Shown: positions 44,129-53,539 of the stretch, piece by piece
How positions within the stretch are numbered: position 1 is the stretch's first letter
Layout: every line of letters starts with the position of its first letter
NCBI RefSeq assembly: GCF_009363115.1
Contig: NZ_CP045298.1
Coordinates: 3,097,501 to 3,161,500, forward strand
Origin: Paenibacillus brasilensis
Lineage (GTDB): Bacteria; Bacillota; Bacilli; Paenibacillales; Paenibacillaceae
Direction of reading: 5' to 3'
DNA: 64,000 nt
Made by a program: the position numbers and the translations under genes
Notes under the pieces: model-generated
What the model was told of the DNA's origin: nothing
The model's input: the letters and a program-made list of their open reading frames with translations, nothing else
The model's database searches: none

Positions 44129-45088
44129 ATGAGAAAATGTGGATTTAAGAAATCAGATTTTAAGCGTTCTTGGGCAGCAATGATTCTTGTTTTGTGTATA
44201 ATGATGCTGTCCGCTTGTGGACAAGCAGCAAACAAAGCTGCAGAATCCAAAGCTACAGATAACAAAGCAGCCAGCAGCGGTCAGACAACCCTTAGTGCCG
44301 ATTCGCGTATTGCTTCGATGTCGATCCATTTGACGAACAACCTGCTGGCACTTGGCATTACTCCGGCTGGCTCGGTCATTGGCGGAGATGTGAAGGATTT
44401 TCTGCCCCATGTAAAGGATCGTCTCCAAAATACCCGCAAGCTGGGTGTTGTCACAGACCCGGATATGGAAGCAGTGCTGGAGCTTCAGCCTGATCATATT
44501 TTTCTCGACAAAAAATATTCGGGTGCCGATGTTGCCAAGTTTGAAAAAATCGCCCCAACCGAAGTTTTTGATCTGGATGAAGACACATGGAGGGACCAAC
44601 TGAAAAAAATCGCTGTTATGGTTAACCACGAGGCCCAGGCTGACGCTTTTCTGAAGGATTATGATGCACAGAAGGAACGGGTTAAAAAGCTGATCCACTC
44701 CAAAATCGGAGATGGAACGGTTATGGCTGTACGTGTGACGGCGAAGGAAGTGCGTGTCATGGGCATGAAACGCCCGGTAGGGCCGTTGCTGTATCAGGAC
44801 TTGGGCTTGAAGCCAGCCAAGGGTGTAGAAAAAATCGACAAGGCCTATCAGGTCGTGTCCCAAGAGGTTTTGCCTGATTATGATGCCGATGCTATCCTTG
44901 TCATTATCAGTAAAGGCGCCGATGCGCAAAAGGTATACAAGCAACTGGAGGGAAACGCAGTATGGCAAGGACTCAAGGCGGTTAAGCAGGGGCATGTCTA
45001 CATGCTGGACGGACAGCCTTGGCTGGACTATTCCGCAATGGGGCACAAAGTCGCCCTGGATAATGCAGAGCAGCTATTTTCCAAATAA
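44129..45088 (+). CDS. iron-siderophore substrate-binding lipoprotein
   Basis: A 319-residue receptor of the type 2 periplasmic-binding fold. Lipobox MMLSAC (Cys near residue 31), then an Ala/Lys-rich linker. The fold shows ADSRIASMSIHLTNNLLALGI, LELQPDHIFLDKKYSG and, at the end, HVYMLDGQPWLDYSAMGHKVAL. The order permease-permease-receptor differs from the first importer (receptor first). Upstream RBS AGGAGAG. Terminator 16 nt after the stop codon. Confidence 0.92.
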   Translation: MRKCGFKKSDFKRSWAAMILVLCIMMLSACGQAANKAAESKATDNKAASSGQTTLSADSRIASMSIHLTNNLLALGITPAGSVIGGDVKDFLPHVKDRLQNTRKLGVVTDPDMEAVLELQPDHIFLDKKYSGADVAKFEKIAPTEVFDLDEDTWRDQLKKIAVMVNHEAQADAFLKDYDAQKERVKKLIHSKIGDGTVMAVRVTAKEVRVMGMKRPVGPLLYQDLGLKPAKGVEKIDKAYQVVSQEVLPDYDADAILVIISKGADAQKVYKQLEGNAVWQGLKAVKQGHVYMLDGQPWLDYSAMGHKVALDNAEQLFSK

Positions 45089-45103
45089 GTTTTAGAATAC
45101 ATC

Positions 45104-45153
45104 AATCCGTATTTCCACATGCATCTTCTTGCAGACGGGAATACGGATTTTTT
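45104..45153 (+). terminator. terminator of second siderophore operon
   Basis: AATCCGTATT and AATACGGATTTTTT form the outer stem around a large loop with CC/GG pairing. A T run follows. Confidence 0.85.
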
Positions 45154-45193
45154 GGGGTGATGAGGCGGCTTCAGTACAATGAGGATTTGTGGA

Positions 45194-45625
45194 TCAAGAA
45201 CGCTTTTTACGCAGAAAAAGGGGTTTGAGTCCGATGAAGCCGATGGATGCGAGAATTAGATTTAACCAAGGTGATATCCTGAACACAGGCAGTATACTGC
45301 GTAGTGCCAATCCGGAAACAAGAATCACGACAACCAGCACCACATACATCAAAATGGATTTGAAATTCAGCTGTGGCTTGACTGGAGCATGACCAGACTG
45401 TTGCGTTTCCTCGTCTTCTCCAGGGCGGTCCATAAAATTCATCAATGCTTCAACCAGCAGAATCGCTCCTGCGGCGATGATGATCAGGGTGGACAGGTTA
45501 ACTTTTTCAAAGGGTGTGATATCTCCGCCTGTAAATGTGATGAACCCTCCGATCATCGCCTGTGTCAAAAAAAACATGGATAAGGCAATCCATGCAATAA
45601 GCGTATAATATTTTGCTTTATTCAT
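45194..45625 (-). CDS. four-helix membrane protein of unknown function
   Basis: 143 residues from the ATG at 45625, which has AGGAGG six nt upstream; a longer frame reaching 45781 has no RBS. Four hydrophobic segments: YYTLIAWIALSMFFLTQAMI, VNLSTLIIIAAGAILLVEAL, ILMYVVLVVVILVSGLAL and WLNLILASIGFIGLKPLFL. A charged cytosolic or external loop (DRPGEDEETQQSGHAPVKP) lies between the second and third, and the C-terminus is strongly basic (RKKRS). I do not recognise the family. It is transcribed towards the siderophore operon and alone on its strand. Confidence 0.72.
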   Translation of the reverse strand: MNKAKYYTLIAWIALSMFFLTQAMIGGFITFTGGDITPFEKVNLSTLIIIAAGAILLVEALMNFMDRPGEDEETQQSGHAPVKPQLNFKSILMYVVLVVVILVSGLALRSILPVFRISPWLNLILASIGFIGLKPLFLRKKRS

Positions 45626-45820
45626 TTTTTCCTCCTGCTTTGCGGGCGCAACCCGCTGATGGAACCGGTATTTTGCAATAAAAACAGTATACGTGAGGAA
45701 GCGCCAGATGGCAAAAGGCTTTATGTGCGGAATGTATATTAGCACTGCATTCTCCTCAAACTGGATAAAGGGTGAGCACATGGAGCAACCTGAATATAAA
45801 CGTTGAGAGGATGTAGCATC

Positions 45821-46117
45821 ATGAAACTGGAGAATCAGGCAGATTATTCAGTCCAAAAACGACTGGCAGGCGCTCCGAACGGGAACGGGGTCTCCTTGTC
45901 TGCAAACGTGAGTCACCGGAGCATTCAAGGAGCATCTCCAACGTACCGCATACTGGACGATACTGAAGTGACTCAGGATGCAGAGTTTGCAGGGGAACTG
46001 GGTGAAGAGAGCTATCGCAGCTTGTGGCACGAGGACCATAATAGCGGTGCCTCTTGTAAACTGGAGTGGGAGGGACGAGTCGAAACCCACCAAATGTTCA
46101 GGCACAGCTACGAATAG
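45821..46117 (+). CDS. hypothetical protein (98 aa)
   Basis: Start ATG 45821 with GAGAGGATG about 10 nt upstream. The TTG 45803 in the same frame overlaps that site. The product is hydrophilic, acidic in the middle (DDTEVTQDAEFAGELGEES) and His-rich at the end (WHEDHN, THQMFRHSYE), with one Cys and no membrane segment. No family recognised. A hairpin terminator follows at 46167. The remaining 46215-46365 holds only the leader of the next gene. Confidence 0.5.
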   Translation: MKLENQADYSVQKRLAGAPNGNGVSLSANVSHRSIQGASPTYRILDDTEVTQDAEFAGELGEESYRSLWHEDHNSGASCKLEWEGRVETHQMFRHSYE

Positions 46118-46166
46118 AGAATCTTCTACACGAATGTGGGGTGTTCACCCTAATAAGTATGTCGTC

Positions 46167-46214
46167 TGGCGTTCTCCGGCATCGTGTCGGGGAGCGCCAT
46201 TTGTTTACTTTTTT
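46167..46214 (+). terminator. probable terminator after 98-aa gene
   Basis: GGCGTTCTCCG and CGGGGAGCGCC pair across a GCATCGTGT loop. ATTTGTTTACTTTTTT follows, giving a loose T run. Confidence 0.65.
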
Positions 46215-46365
46215 ATCAGTACGGATGACAGGTTGACAAGGAATCAGGGCGATGATAGACTGATTTTACTATAAAACTTATTAAACATATCGGAATTAAG
46301 GTGAAAGGGTATTTTGCTGAGTATCCGTGTTACAATATACGTTTAAATTGTTCAGGGGGAGAATC

Positions 46366-47193
46366 ATGATGGAACGGCAAATTGGAATTCGCTTTAAAAA
46401 TGAGGAGTTAGCTGCAACGGTTCATTATCCGAGCAATCCGAGTGCGGGCGAACGGCAGAAACGGGTACCGCTCGTCGTGATATGCCACGGATTTGTAGGC
46501 AATCGTATCGGGGTAGATCGGTTATTTGTAAAGACCGCACGTGAGCTTGCAGCAGGGGGATATTTTGTCCTGCGCTTTGATTTTGCCGGGTGTGGGGAAA
46601 GCACAGGCGATTATGGCAAGCAAGGGCTGGAGTCCATGATTAACCAGACACGTACCGTGCTGGATTATGCTGTGAATTGCGCGGACATTGACCCGACCAA
46701 GGTGACGCTGATTGGTCACAGTCTGGGGGGCGCAGTTGCTCTTCTTACAGCTGTCCGGGACAAGAGAGTACAAAACCTGGTCCTTTGGTCAGCGGTGGGC
46801 TACCCGTTCAACGACATTGTTAAAATTACGGAACGAAGCGTGTATGATGAGTCTGTTAAAAACGGTCAGGCCGACTATTTGGGCTACAAGTTCACACCTG
46901 CTTATTTTGAGTCGTTAGCCCAGTTCCAGCCGTTTCAGGAGGCTGTCAAATTTAACGGGGATGTGCTCGTTATTCACGGAACCTCTGATGATATCATTCC
47001 TGTGGACTACGCCTTCTTATTTCAAAAGGTATTCTGGATGCGTCCAGAGGGACGCTGCGATAAAGAGATTATTTTCCAGGGAGACCATACCTTCTCTTCA
47101 GGTAAAGAGCGGCAACAGCTAATTGACCGGACGCTGGAATGGCTGGATGAACAGGAAAACATTCAACGGGATTGGCAGCACTGGATGATCTGA
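46366..47193 (+). CDS. alpha/beta hydrolase (serine hydrolase family)
   Basis: A 275-residue esterase/peptidase-like protein without a signal peptide. Oxyanion-hole region VVICHGFVGNR, nucleophile Ser in LIGHSLGGAVAL, Asp in HGTSDDIIPVDYA and His in FQGDHTFSSGKER are in canonical order. This arrangement is common in acylaminoacyl-peptidase/feruloyl-esterase-like hydrolases; the substrate is unknown. ATG 46366 (followed by a second ATG) has CAGGGGGAGA upstream. It lies 92 nt before the next gene on the same strand. Confidence 0.9.
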   Translation: MMERQIGIRFKNEELAATVHYPSNPSAGERQKRVPLVVICHGFVGNRIGVDRLFVKTARELAAGGYFVLRFDFAGCGESTGDYGKQGLESMINQTRTVLDYAVNCADIDPTKVTLIGHSLGGAVALLTAVRDKRVQNLVLWSAVGYPFNDIVKITERSVYDESVKNGQADYLGYKFTPAYFESLAQFQPFQEAVKFNGDVLVIHGTSDDIIPVDYAFLFQKVFWMRPEGRCDKEIIFQGDHTFSSGKERQQLIDRTLEWLDEQENIQRDWQHWMI

Positions 47194-47285
47194 TTTCAGA
47201 TTGTAACGAATTGCATTGGAAATTACGCCTCCGCCGGAGTAAAATGGAAGAGTAACACTATACTGGCGTGTGGAGGTTGGCAGCG

Positions 47286-48077
47286 ATGACATTACCCTCA
47301 ATTTTTGTTGCGCACGGTTCACCGACACTGGCTGTAGAAAATAACGCATATACTAGCTTTCTTGCAGAGCTGGGCGCAAGCCTGCCCCGACCCAAAGGAA
47401 TAGTCATTTTTTCCGCGCATTGGGATAGTCCTGATCAATGTATCGGCGCGGACGATCAGCATGCAGCGTTGCACGATTTCTATGGCTTCCCTGAGCAAAT
47501 GTACACACTTGATTACCCTGCACCAGGCGATCCAAAGCTGTATGAGGAGATAAAGCATCTGTTCAGTCAGCATAACCTGTTTCATCAGCCGGTTCGGAAC
47601 CGGGGACTGGATCATGGAGCATGGGTGGTTTTGCGGCATATATATCCTGATGCGGACATACCTGTCGTCCCGCTTTCTATTGATTCCCGGCGCGCTCCGC
47701 AGGAGCAGTATGAGATTGGGCAGATGCTGGCACCGTTGCGAGAGCAAGGTATTTTGATTATCGGCAGCGGCGGATTGGTACACAACCTGCGAACACTCAA
47801 GGAAACGAATGAGCCGGCCGAGTGGGCGGTTCAATATGATGACTGGATTGGACAGCAGCTTCAAGACTGGAATTTACGTCATCTATTCCAATATGATAAG
47901 AAGGCTCCTTATGCCAAGCAGGCGGTCCCTTCTTACGGGATTGAGCATTTTTCACCTTTGTTTTATGTGATGGGGGCTGCGGATGATCAGCGCTCGGCAC
48001 GCAAGCTTTTTCAAAGCTATGTCCTGGGCTCGCTAAGCCTTAATTGTTGGGCTTTTGGTCAGGAAAATGATCAATAA
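47286..48077 (+). CDS. DODA-type extradiol dioxygenase family protein (YgiD-like)
   Basis: A class III (LigB-type) extradiol ring-cleavage dioxygenase fold, 263 residues. Metal ligands: His in FVAHGSPTLAV, His in FSAHWDSPDQ, and His in GSGGLVHNLRTL or GIEHFSPLFY; LDHGAWVVL carries the catalytic His. It is similar to E. coli YgiD, which opens the ring of L-DOPA in vitro; its natural substrate is unclear. ATG 47286 is 10 nt after GGAGG. The GTG at 47268 overlaps that RBS. Confidence 0.88.
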   Translation: MTLPSIFVAHGSPTLAVENNAYTSFLAELGASLPRPKGIVIFSAHWDSPDQCIGADDQHAALHDFYGFPEQMYTLDYPAPGDPKLYEEIKHLFSQHNLFHQPVRNRGLDHGAWVVLRHIYPDADIPVVPLSIDSRRAPQEQYEIGQMLAPLREQGILIIGSGGLVHNLRTLKETNEPAEWAVQYDDWIGQQLQDWNLRHLFQYDKKAPYAKQAVPSYGIEHFSPLFYVMGAADDQRSARKLFQSYVLGSLSLNCWAFGQENDQ

Positions 48078-48141
48078 ATGTGAAAAGAACTTCCGAATCC
48101 ACACAGTATGTGGGAATGGAAGTTCCTTTGTGTATTATAAA

Positions 48142-48177
48142 AAAACAACCATTAGCCCGGAGGGTAACGGTTGTTTT
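48142..48177. terminator. bidirectional terminator between dioxygenase and doxX genes
   Basis: AAAACAACC-ATTA-CCCGGAGGG-TAA-CGGTTGTTTT with flanking A and T runs serves the forward dioxygenase and the reverse doxX gene. A second hairpin (GAACTTCC ... GGAAGTTC, 48087-48125) lies just before it. Confidence 0.82.
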
Positions 48178-48185
48178 GGGGTTAG

Positions 48186-48704
48186 TTAAGCTGTTTTTCG
48201 AGCGGGATCGGCTGGAAAAGTATCTTTATTTCTACTAAACAGTCCACGCAGGAAGGGCAGTACCCAACGGTCAAAGCCAATCCGTCCGGCATTTGCACCA
48301 GCAACCACCAGGAAGATTTCAAACAGCAGGTAGATTGCATTCGTGCTTACTGTACCCGAGAAGAGGAACGAGAAGTTCATGACCATGGCCATCAAAGCAG
48401 CCAGTGTAGTCAGTGTACCGAGCAGCAGGCCAACCCCGACCAAGAACTCACCCAGTGGGATCAGGACGTTGAACAAACCGACATTCGGCAGGGCAAAGGC
48501 TTCGAGGAACGATCCCCACCACCCTTGTACAGCGGGATGGTCCCCACCCGTTTTAGCAATGGCTCCCGAGATGAATCCACCAGCGTCAAATCCGCCAGTC
48601 AACTTTTCAAGTCCATGGCTCATCCATTCATATCCGAGATAAACCCGTACTACAGTCAGCAGCCACATCGCTGCTTTATTTTCACGCAACCAGGTGTTAA
48701 ACAT
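48186..48704 (-). CDS. DoxX family membrane protein
   Basis: A 172-residue DoxX-type protein with four membrane segments: AAMWLLTVVRVYLGYEWMSH, VLIPLGEFLVGVGLLLGTL, AALMAMVMNFSFLFSG and LFEIFLVVAGANAGRIGFD. The motif VRVYLGYEWMSHGLEKLTG is typical of this group. DoxX proteins are linked to redox and membrane electron processes, but the exact function is unsettled. ATG 48704 has AAGAAGAGTGG upstream. The promoter carries an FNR/CRP-type site at -41.5, so expression probably rises when oxygen is low. Confidence 0.87.
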   Translation of the reverse strand: MFNTWLRENKAAMWLLTVVRVYLGYEWMSHGLEKLTGGFDAGGFISGAIAKTGGDHPAVQGWWGSFLEAFALPNVGLFNVLIPLGEFLVGVGLLLGTLTTLAALMAMVMNFSFLFSGTVSTNAIYLLFEIFLVVAGANAGRIGFDRWVLPFLRGLFSRNKDTFPADPARKTA

Positions 48705-48781
48705 TTAAACCACTCTTCTTTCTTATCTCAAAATGTGTTGTATTTCATTAGGTTTGGGATGATCATCTCTGCTACACCTTT

Positions 48782-48824
48782 ATTGTATTAAGTTCAGTTA
48801 CACTTATTTGTGATAAAAATCACA
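48782..48824 (-). promoter_or_regulatory. doxX promoter with FNR/CRP-family site at -41.5
   Basis: On the reverse strand TACAAT (48787-48782) is a good -10, giving a transcription start near 48775. TGTGATAAAAATCACA (48809-48824) is a perfect TGTGA-N6-TCACA palindrome centred at -41.5, the class II activator position. B. subtilis Fnr uses this consensus. The start and the regulator are predictions. Confidence 0.76.
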
Positions 48825-48952
48825 AAGTCTGAATATTTTTTAAAATTTTAATGTCTTCAGATAAGCATTCTATCGGAGGAGGATCTTCGATCAAGACAAA
48901 AACAGGAAATAAAGCTTATAATGAGAAAAATATCTAAAGTGGAGGGATAAAC

Positions 48953-50044
48953 TTGTCCAGGTCCATTTCCGAGCGAACTCAATGGTTGCGTGTGATGGCT
49001 TCAGTTCTGTTATGCATGATGCTGATGTCTTGTTCTACTTTGTCCAAAACGGGTGAATCTGAGCCCGCCCCCCAATCGAACGAGCAAAACACAGAACTGG
49101 AGGTTGAACCGCCCAAAGAGCAGTCCATTCCGGCATTTACAGCTCCGCTTACCGGTCTTCCGGTGGAACAGCCTGTTTTGGAGCGACCGCTTGCGATTAT
49201 GATTAACAACGCCCCGGCTGCACGTCCACAGGCAGGGCTTAGCCAGGCAGACATGGTATATGAAGTTCTTGCAGAAGGCGGAATTACCCGTTTGATCGCT
49301 TTTTTCCAAAGTTATGATGGAGATGTGAAGATCGGTCCGGTTCGTAGCATTCGACCGTACCTGATTGAGCTGGGCGAAACCTATGGTGCGTTGCCGATCC
49401 ATGCAGGGGGAAGCACAGATGCCTATGCAATTTTACAGCAGCAGCGGAAGGAGCATCTGGATGAGATATCAAATGGAGGGGCTTACTTTTGGCGGAGCAA
49501 GGATCGTCGTCCTCCCCATAATCTGTACACGGATATAAGCAGATTGCGCAAAGGAATTGATCATAAAGGGTATGCCGAACAGGCAAAGATTCCCGAATAC
49601 CCTTACCTTAAACCCGGGGAAGCCCCGGTCATGACAGACGAGAGTGCAGTATCCTTGCAAATCCGTTTTTTGCTCAAAAGCTATCGCGTATCCTACACCT
49701 ACGATTCGGCGGATCAACAATATAAGCGTTTTGTGAACGAAAAGTCACATATGGATCAAAATAATAACCAACAGCTTTCTGCGGCCAATGTTATTGTGAT
49801 GAGTGCCAGCCATCGAACGCTGGACGATGTAGGCAGATTGAGTGTTGAGCTGAACGGTAGTGGGGAGGCCATGGTGTTTCAACAAGGACGAGTTATACGT
49901 GCACAATGGCAGCATACGCCCGGTGACGCGGTTCGTTTTATGAAAAATGGAGTTGAAATTCCGTTGACGCCGGGTACATCCTATATACATGTGGTACCTG
50001 CAGATACTTCGCTAAATGAGCATGTAATTGTAAAAGCAATATAA
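48953..50044 (+). CDS. yerB: DUF3048 domain lipoprotein (YerB-like)
   Basis: A 363-residue extracytoplasmic lipoprotein. Signal peptide with lipobox LMMLMSCS. After a polar linker comes the DUF3048 domain (TAPLTGLPVEQPVLERPLAI, QAGLSQADMVYEVLAEGGIT, GPVRSIRPYLIELGETYGA), then a C-terminal beta-rich part ending EHVIVKAI. TTG 48953 follows GTGGAGGG. B. subtilis yerB lies next to yerC near the pur operon. Here yerC is 6.5 kb further on, so the block has been opened by insertions. Function unknown. Confidence 0.88.
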   Translation: MSRSISERTQWLRVMASVLLCMMLMSCSTLSKTGESEPAPQSNEQNTELEVEPPKEQSIPAFTAPLTGLPVEQPVLERPLAIMINNAPAARPQAGLSQADMVYEVLAEGGITRLIAFFQSYDGDVKIGPVRSIRPYLIELGETYGALPIHAGGSTDAYAILQQQRKEHLDEISNGGAYFWRSKDRRPPHNLYTDISRLRKGIDHKGYAEQAKIPEYPYLKPGEAPVMTDESAVSLQIRFLLKSYRVSYTYDSADQQYKRFVNEKSHMDQNNNQQLSAANVIVMSASHRTLDDVGRLSVELNGSGEAMVFQQGRVIRAQWQHTPGDAVRFMKNGVEIPLTPGTSYIHVVPADTSLNEHVIVKAI

Positions 50045-50231
50045 AAACGGAATCACCCTGATTAGGAAAAAAATGTCGGATTATGACCTTCTGTGTCGGG
50101 TATTGTATACGTATATCCTGAAATTTGCTTTTACAAACATTACAAAAACATTGATGAGTGTGATAAGATAGCAAAGGTTGTCTATTGCAGTCGAAACAGG
50201 TTGCGGATATTTTCGTAAAGGGGTAATCGTT

Positions 50232-50846
50232 ATGAGATTGAAGAAAAAGGATATATTCTTCGAGACGTTGGAAAATATGGCAGATACGATCGTGCAAGCA
50301 GCCGATTATTTTGCCCAACATACTTCAAATCTTCAAGATGTGACTTTGTTTACTAATGAAATGAAGAAGTATGAGAATAAGTGTGATGATTACACACACA
50401 CGATTATTACTGAGCTGAACAAGACCTTCATCACGCCGCTGGAACGCGACGACATCATGGAACTGACAACGACCATGGATGATGTACTGGACGGTCTGGA
50501 AGCAACGGCCTCGCGTTTTTATATGTACAACATTACGGAGCCGGACGAGTATATTGTTCAGTTCGCTGATATTTTGCGCCAATCAGCTTATGAAATTCAG
50601 AAAGCAGTACATTTGCTTTCGCAAAAGAAATTGCTGGCTATTCGTGAGTACACCATTCGCCTGAATGATTTGGAAAATCAGGGGGATGAATTGCTGCGTA
50701 TTTGCATCAAAAACCTGTTTGCAACTGTAACTGATCCTATTGAGCTTATCAAACGCAAAGAACTGTACGAACGCCTTGAAACGACAACGGATTCATGCGA
50801 GGATGTTGCAAATATGCTGGAATCGATCATTATGCGTAACTCGTAA
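50232..50846 (+). CDS. DUF47/PhoU-like regulator of Pit phosphate transporter
   Basis: A 204-residue all-helical cytosolic protein of the DUF47 (YkaA/PhoU-like) family. It starts MRLKKKDIFFETLENMADTI and contains ITELNKTFITPLERDDIMEL and a C-terminal LYERLETTTDSCEDVANML, the two PhoU-like repeats. It is paired with pit 14 nt downstream, the usual arrangement, and thought to control phosphate uptake through Pit. ATG 50232 is preferred (AAAGGGG upstream) over ATG 50178, which lacks an RBS. Confidence 0.92.
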   Translation: MRLKKKDIFFETLENMADTIVQAADYFAQHTSNLQDVTLFTNEMKKYENKCDDYTHTIITELNKTFITPLERDDIMELTTTMDDVLDGLEATASRFYMYNITEPDEYIVQFADILRQSAYEIQKAVHLLSQKKLLAIREYTIRLNDLENQGDELLRICIKNLFATVTDPIELIKRKELYERLETTTDSCEDVANMLESIIMRNS

Positions 50847-50860
50847 GGGAGTCCTTTTAC

Positions 50861-51850
50861 ATGGATACAAGTTTATTGGTATTGGGTATTGTTATTTTTC
50901 TTGCTCTGGCATTTGATTTTATTAACGGATTTCATGACACGGCGAACGCGATTGCTACTTCGGTTTCGACCCGCGCCTTAACGCCGCGACGTGCGATTAT
51001 TATGGCTGCAATCATGAATTTTCTCGGAGCTATCATGTTTACGGGAGTTGCCAAGACGATTGGTGGAAGTGTTGCTGATCCTACCAAGCTTACGAATGGT
51101 ATTGATGTTGTTATTGCTACGCTCATCGCTGCGATCATCTGGAATCTTTTGACCTGGTGGTTCGGTATTCCTTCATCCTCTTCCCATGCATTGATTGGTG
51201 CGTTGGCTGGAGCCGTGTATGTAGGTGCGGGCCAGGATAAATTAAATTGGAGCGGCTTTATCGGGATTGTTGAGGGACTGATTTTCTCCCCGCTGATTGC
51301 TTTTGTTGTCGGTTATATTGTGATGTTGATATTGAAGTACATCTTCGCTAAACGCAGTCCGCATACAGTGAACAAAGGCTTTCGTACAATGCAGGTTATT
51401 ACGGCAGCCATTCAATCGTTCACGCATGGTACGAATGATGCTCAGAAGGCGATGGGGATTATCACGTTTGCACTCGTCGCGGCAGGCTATCAGGATCATT
51501 TGGAAGTACCAATGTGGGTAAAAATTTCGGCCGCAACAGCCATGGCGCTGGGTACATCCATTGGGGGCTGGAAGATCATCAAGACGATGGGGACCAAAAT
51601 TTTTAAAATCGACCCTATTAATGGATTCGCAGCCGACATTTCGGGGGCTTCAGTTATTTTCACAGCCACCTTGCTTCATTTGCCTGTAAGTACCACTCAT
51701 GCCATTACCTCGGCAATTTTGGGTGTAGGGTCTGCGAAGCGATTCTCGGCTGTACGATGGTCGCTGGCTGGTCGTATTGTCATAACCTGGGTGATAACGA
51801 TCCCTATTTCTGCACTGTTGTCGGGATTGATTTTCAAAATTCTTTTCTAG
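50861..51850 (+). CDS. pit: inorganic phosphate transporter, Pit family
   Basis: A 329-residue low-affinity phosphate:cation symporter with about ten helices. The two PHO4 signatures are present as an inverted duplication: GFHDTANAIATSVSTRA in the N-terminal half and THGTNDAQKAMGIITFAL in the C-terminal half. PVSTTHAITSAILGVGSAKR is also typical. It is cotranscribed with the DUF47 gene. A weak hairpin (AATAAGC ... GCTTATT, 51897-51933) without a T run lies after the gene. Confidence 0.94.
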   Translation: MDTSLLVLGIVIFLALAFDFINGFHDTANAIATSVSTRALTPRRAIIMAAIMNFLGAIMFTGVAKTIGGSVADPTKLTNGIDVVIATLIAAIIWNLLTWWFGIPSSSSHALIGALAGAVYVGAGQDKLNWSGFIGIVEGLIFSPLIAFVVGYIVMLILKYIFAKRSPHTVNKGFRTMQVITAAIQSFTHGTNDAQKAMGIITFALVAAGYQDHLEVPMWVKISAATAMALGTSIGGWKIIKTMGTKIFKIDPINGFAADISGASVIFTATLLHLPVSTTHAITSAILGVGSAKRFSAVRWSLAGRIVITWVITIPISALLSGLIFKILF

Positions 51851-51998
51851 TTTTCATTATTATTTCACGAAAAAAAACACACACTATAGGATACAGAATA
51901 AGCTTCCGTCCGCTTTTGCGGCAGGGGCTTATTGGCATTCAGGGGTCAAAATTCCGCCTTTAAAGTTCACATATCCAGATAGTCCCATGAAATGTTAT

Positions 51999-52050
51999 TT
52001 CAAAAATAGCTGACATCAAAGTAGTCAATTTTTAATAACTCCTGTAAAAT
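51999..52050 (+). promoter_or_regulatory. promoter of glutamine importer with possible GlnR/TnrA box
   Basis: TAGTCA (52022-52027) and TAAAAT (52045-52050), spacer 17 bp, predict a start near 52057. TTCAAAAATAGCTGACA (51999-52015) fits 14 of 17 positions of the TnrA/GlnR consensus and is centred about 50 bp upstream of that start. Its left half is poor, so this is weaker than the ansZ site. B. subtilis glnQHMP is a TnrA target. Confidence 0.45.
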
Positions 52051-52090
52051 AAACAGAAAACTTTGAACCGTTCACTGACTGGAGGAAATT

Positions 52091-53539
52091 ATGCAAAAAT
52101 CTAGAAAACTAATACCACTCATAATTTGTTTGTTTTTTGTGGTTGCCCTGGCCGGTAACTTCGGGGTAGTAGCACATGCAGAAAATAAAGCAAAATATGA
52201 TATTGGCACGGATACGACGTTCGCGCCTTTTGAGTTTGAAGATGTAAATGGAAAATTTGTCGGAATCGACATGGATTTGCTGGCGGCTATTGCCAAGGAT
52301 CAAAATTTTGAGTTTACCATTAAGCCTCTAGGCTTTAACGCGGCAGTGCAGGCCCTTGAAACAAATCAAGTGGATGGCGTTATTGCCGGGATGAGTATCA
52401 CCGACGAACGCAAGCAAAAATTTGATTTTTCAGAGCCTTATTTTGATTCAGGGGTCGTTATGGCGGTCCGTAAAGATAATGATACGATTAAACGCTATGA
52501 GGACTTGAAGGGGCAGCGTGTAGCCGTAAAAACAGGAACGGAAGGCTATACCTTCGCGGAATCCATTAAGGATAAATACGGCTTTACGATGGTACCTTTT
52601 GACGATTCTTCTCAAATGTACGATGAAGTCAAAACAGGGAATTCAGTTGCCTGCTTTGATGACTTTCCGGTATTGGCATACGGTGTGACACAAAATAATG
52701 GCCTCAAACTGGTGACGGATAAGGAAAAGGGCGGTTCTTACGGTTTTGCTGTCAACAAAGGTAACAATAAGGAACTGATCGAGAAATTCAACGCCGGACT
52801 TGTTAATATTCGCAACAGCGGGGAGTATGACAAAATCATGTCCAAATATCTGGGCGAATCCGGCAAAGGAGTGGCACCTGTCAAGCATAGCCGCTGGGAG
52901 CTGATTTCCGCTTCGCTGCCTGCGTTGATTAAAGGGATGGGGAATACGCTGGTGTACACCCTGGTTTCTTTGCTCATAGCCTTTTTGCTAGGGCTGGTGT
53001 TTGGCTTTATGAAGGTAAGCCATAACAAGGTGCTCCGTGGTATTGCGACGGTGTTCGTTGATGTATTCCGCGGTATTCCGCTGATTGTTCTTGCATTTTT
53101 TATCTATTTTGGTATTCCACAAGCACTGGGTTTCAAAATGCCGCTTTTTGCTGCAGCTGTATTAACGTTGTCTTTAAACGCGGGTGCTTATGTAACGGAA
53201 ATTATCCGCGGGGGTATTCAGTCTATTGATCCGGGACAAATGGAGGCGGCTCGCTCACTTGGTCTTCCTTATCGGACGGCTATGCTCAAAATCATTTTGC
53301 CACAGGCTGTAAAAATCATGATCCCGTCGTTTATCAATCAGTTGGTTATTACATTGAAGGATACGTCCATTTTGTCTGTTATCGGTCTGGTCGAATTGAC
53401 CCAATCCGGTAAAATTATTATTGCGCGGACGTTCCAATCCTTTGATATTTGGCTGGTCGTTGCGATAATGTATCTTATTGTCATTACAGTCCTGACCAAA
53501 ATTTCCAACCGTCTTGAAGGGAGAGTTCGCCGTGGGTAA
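52091..53539 (+). CDS. amino-acid ABC transporter, fused substrate-binding and permease protein
   Basis: A 482-residue two-domain protein. Residues 1-32 are a signal peptide ([21 protein letters not shown]). Residues about 33-262 are a family 3 solute-binding domain ([40 protein letters not shown]). From about 275 comes a HisM-type permease ([20 protein letters not shown]) with EAA loop [20 protein letters not shown]. This fusion is known from GlnP-type glutamine/glutamate importers of lactic acid bacteria and other Bacillota, so it is not an artefact, unlike the chimera at 37327. It is partnered by the ATPase gene that overlaps its end by 8 nt. Confidence 0.92.
   Translation: MQKSRKLIPLIICLFFVVALAGNFGVVAHAENKAKYDIGTDTTFAPFEFEDVNGKFVGIDMDLLAAIAKDQNFEFTIKPLGFNAAVQALETNQVDGVIAGMSITDERKQKFDFSEPYFDSGVVMAVRKDNDTIKRYEDLKGQRVAVKTGTEGYTFAESIKDKYGFTMVPFDDSSQMYDEVKTGNSVACFDDFPVLAYGVTQNNGLKLVTDKEKGGSYGFAVNKGNNKELIEKFNAGLVNIRNSGEYDKIMSKYLGESGKGVAPVKHSRWELISASLPALIKGMGNTLVYTLVSLLIAFLLGLVFGFMKVSHNKVLRGIATVFVDVFRGIPLIVLAFFIYFGIPQALGFKMPLFAAAVLTLSLNAGAYVTEIIRGGIQSIDPGQMEAARSLGLPYRTAMLKIILPQAVKIMIPSFINQLVITLKDTSILSVIGLVELTQSGKIIIARTFQSFDIWLVVAIMYLIVITVLTKISNRLEGRVRRG

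Noticed and set aside
52091..53539. Fused binding protein and permease as another deletion chimera
   Set aside because: Both domains are complete, and this fusion is an established GlnP-type architecture.
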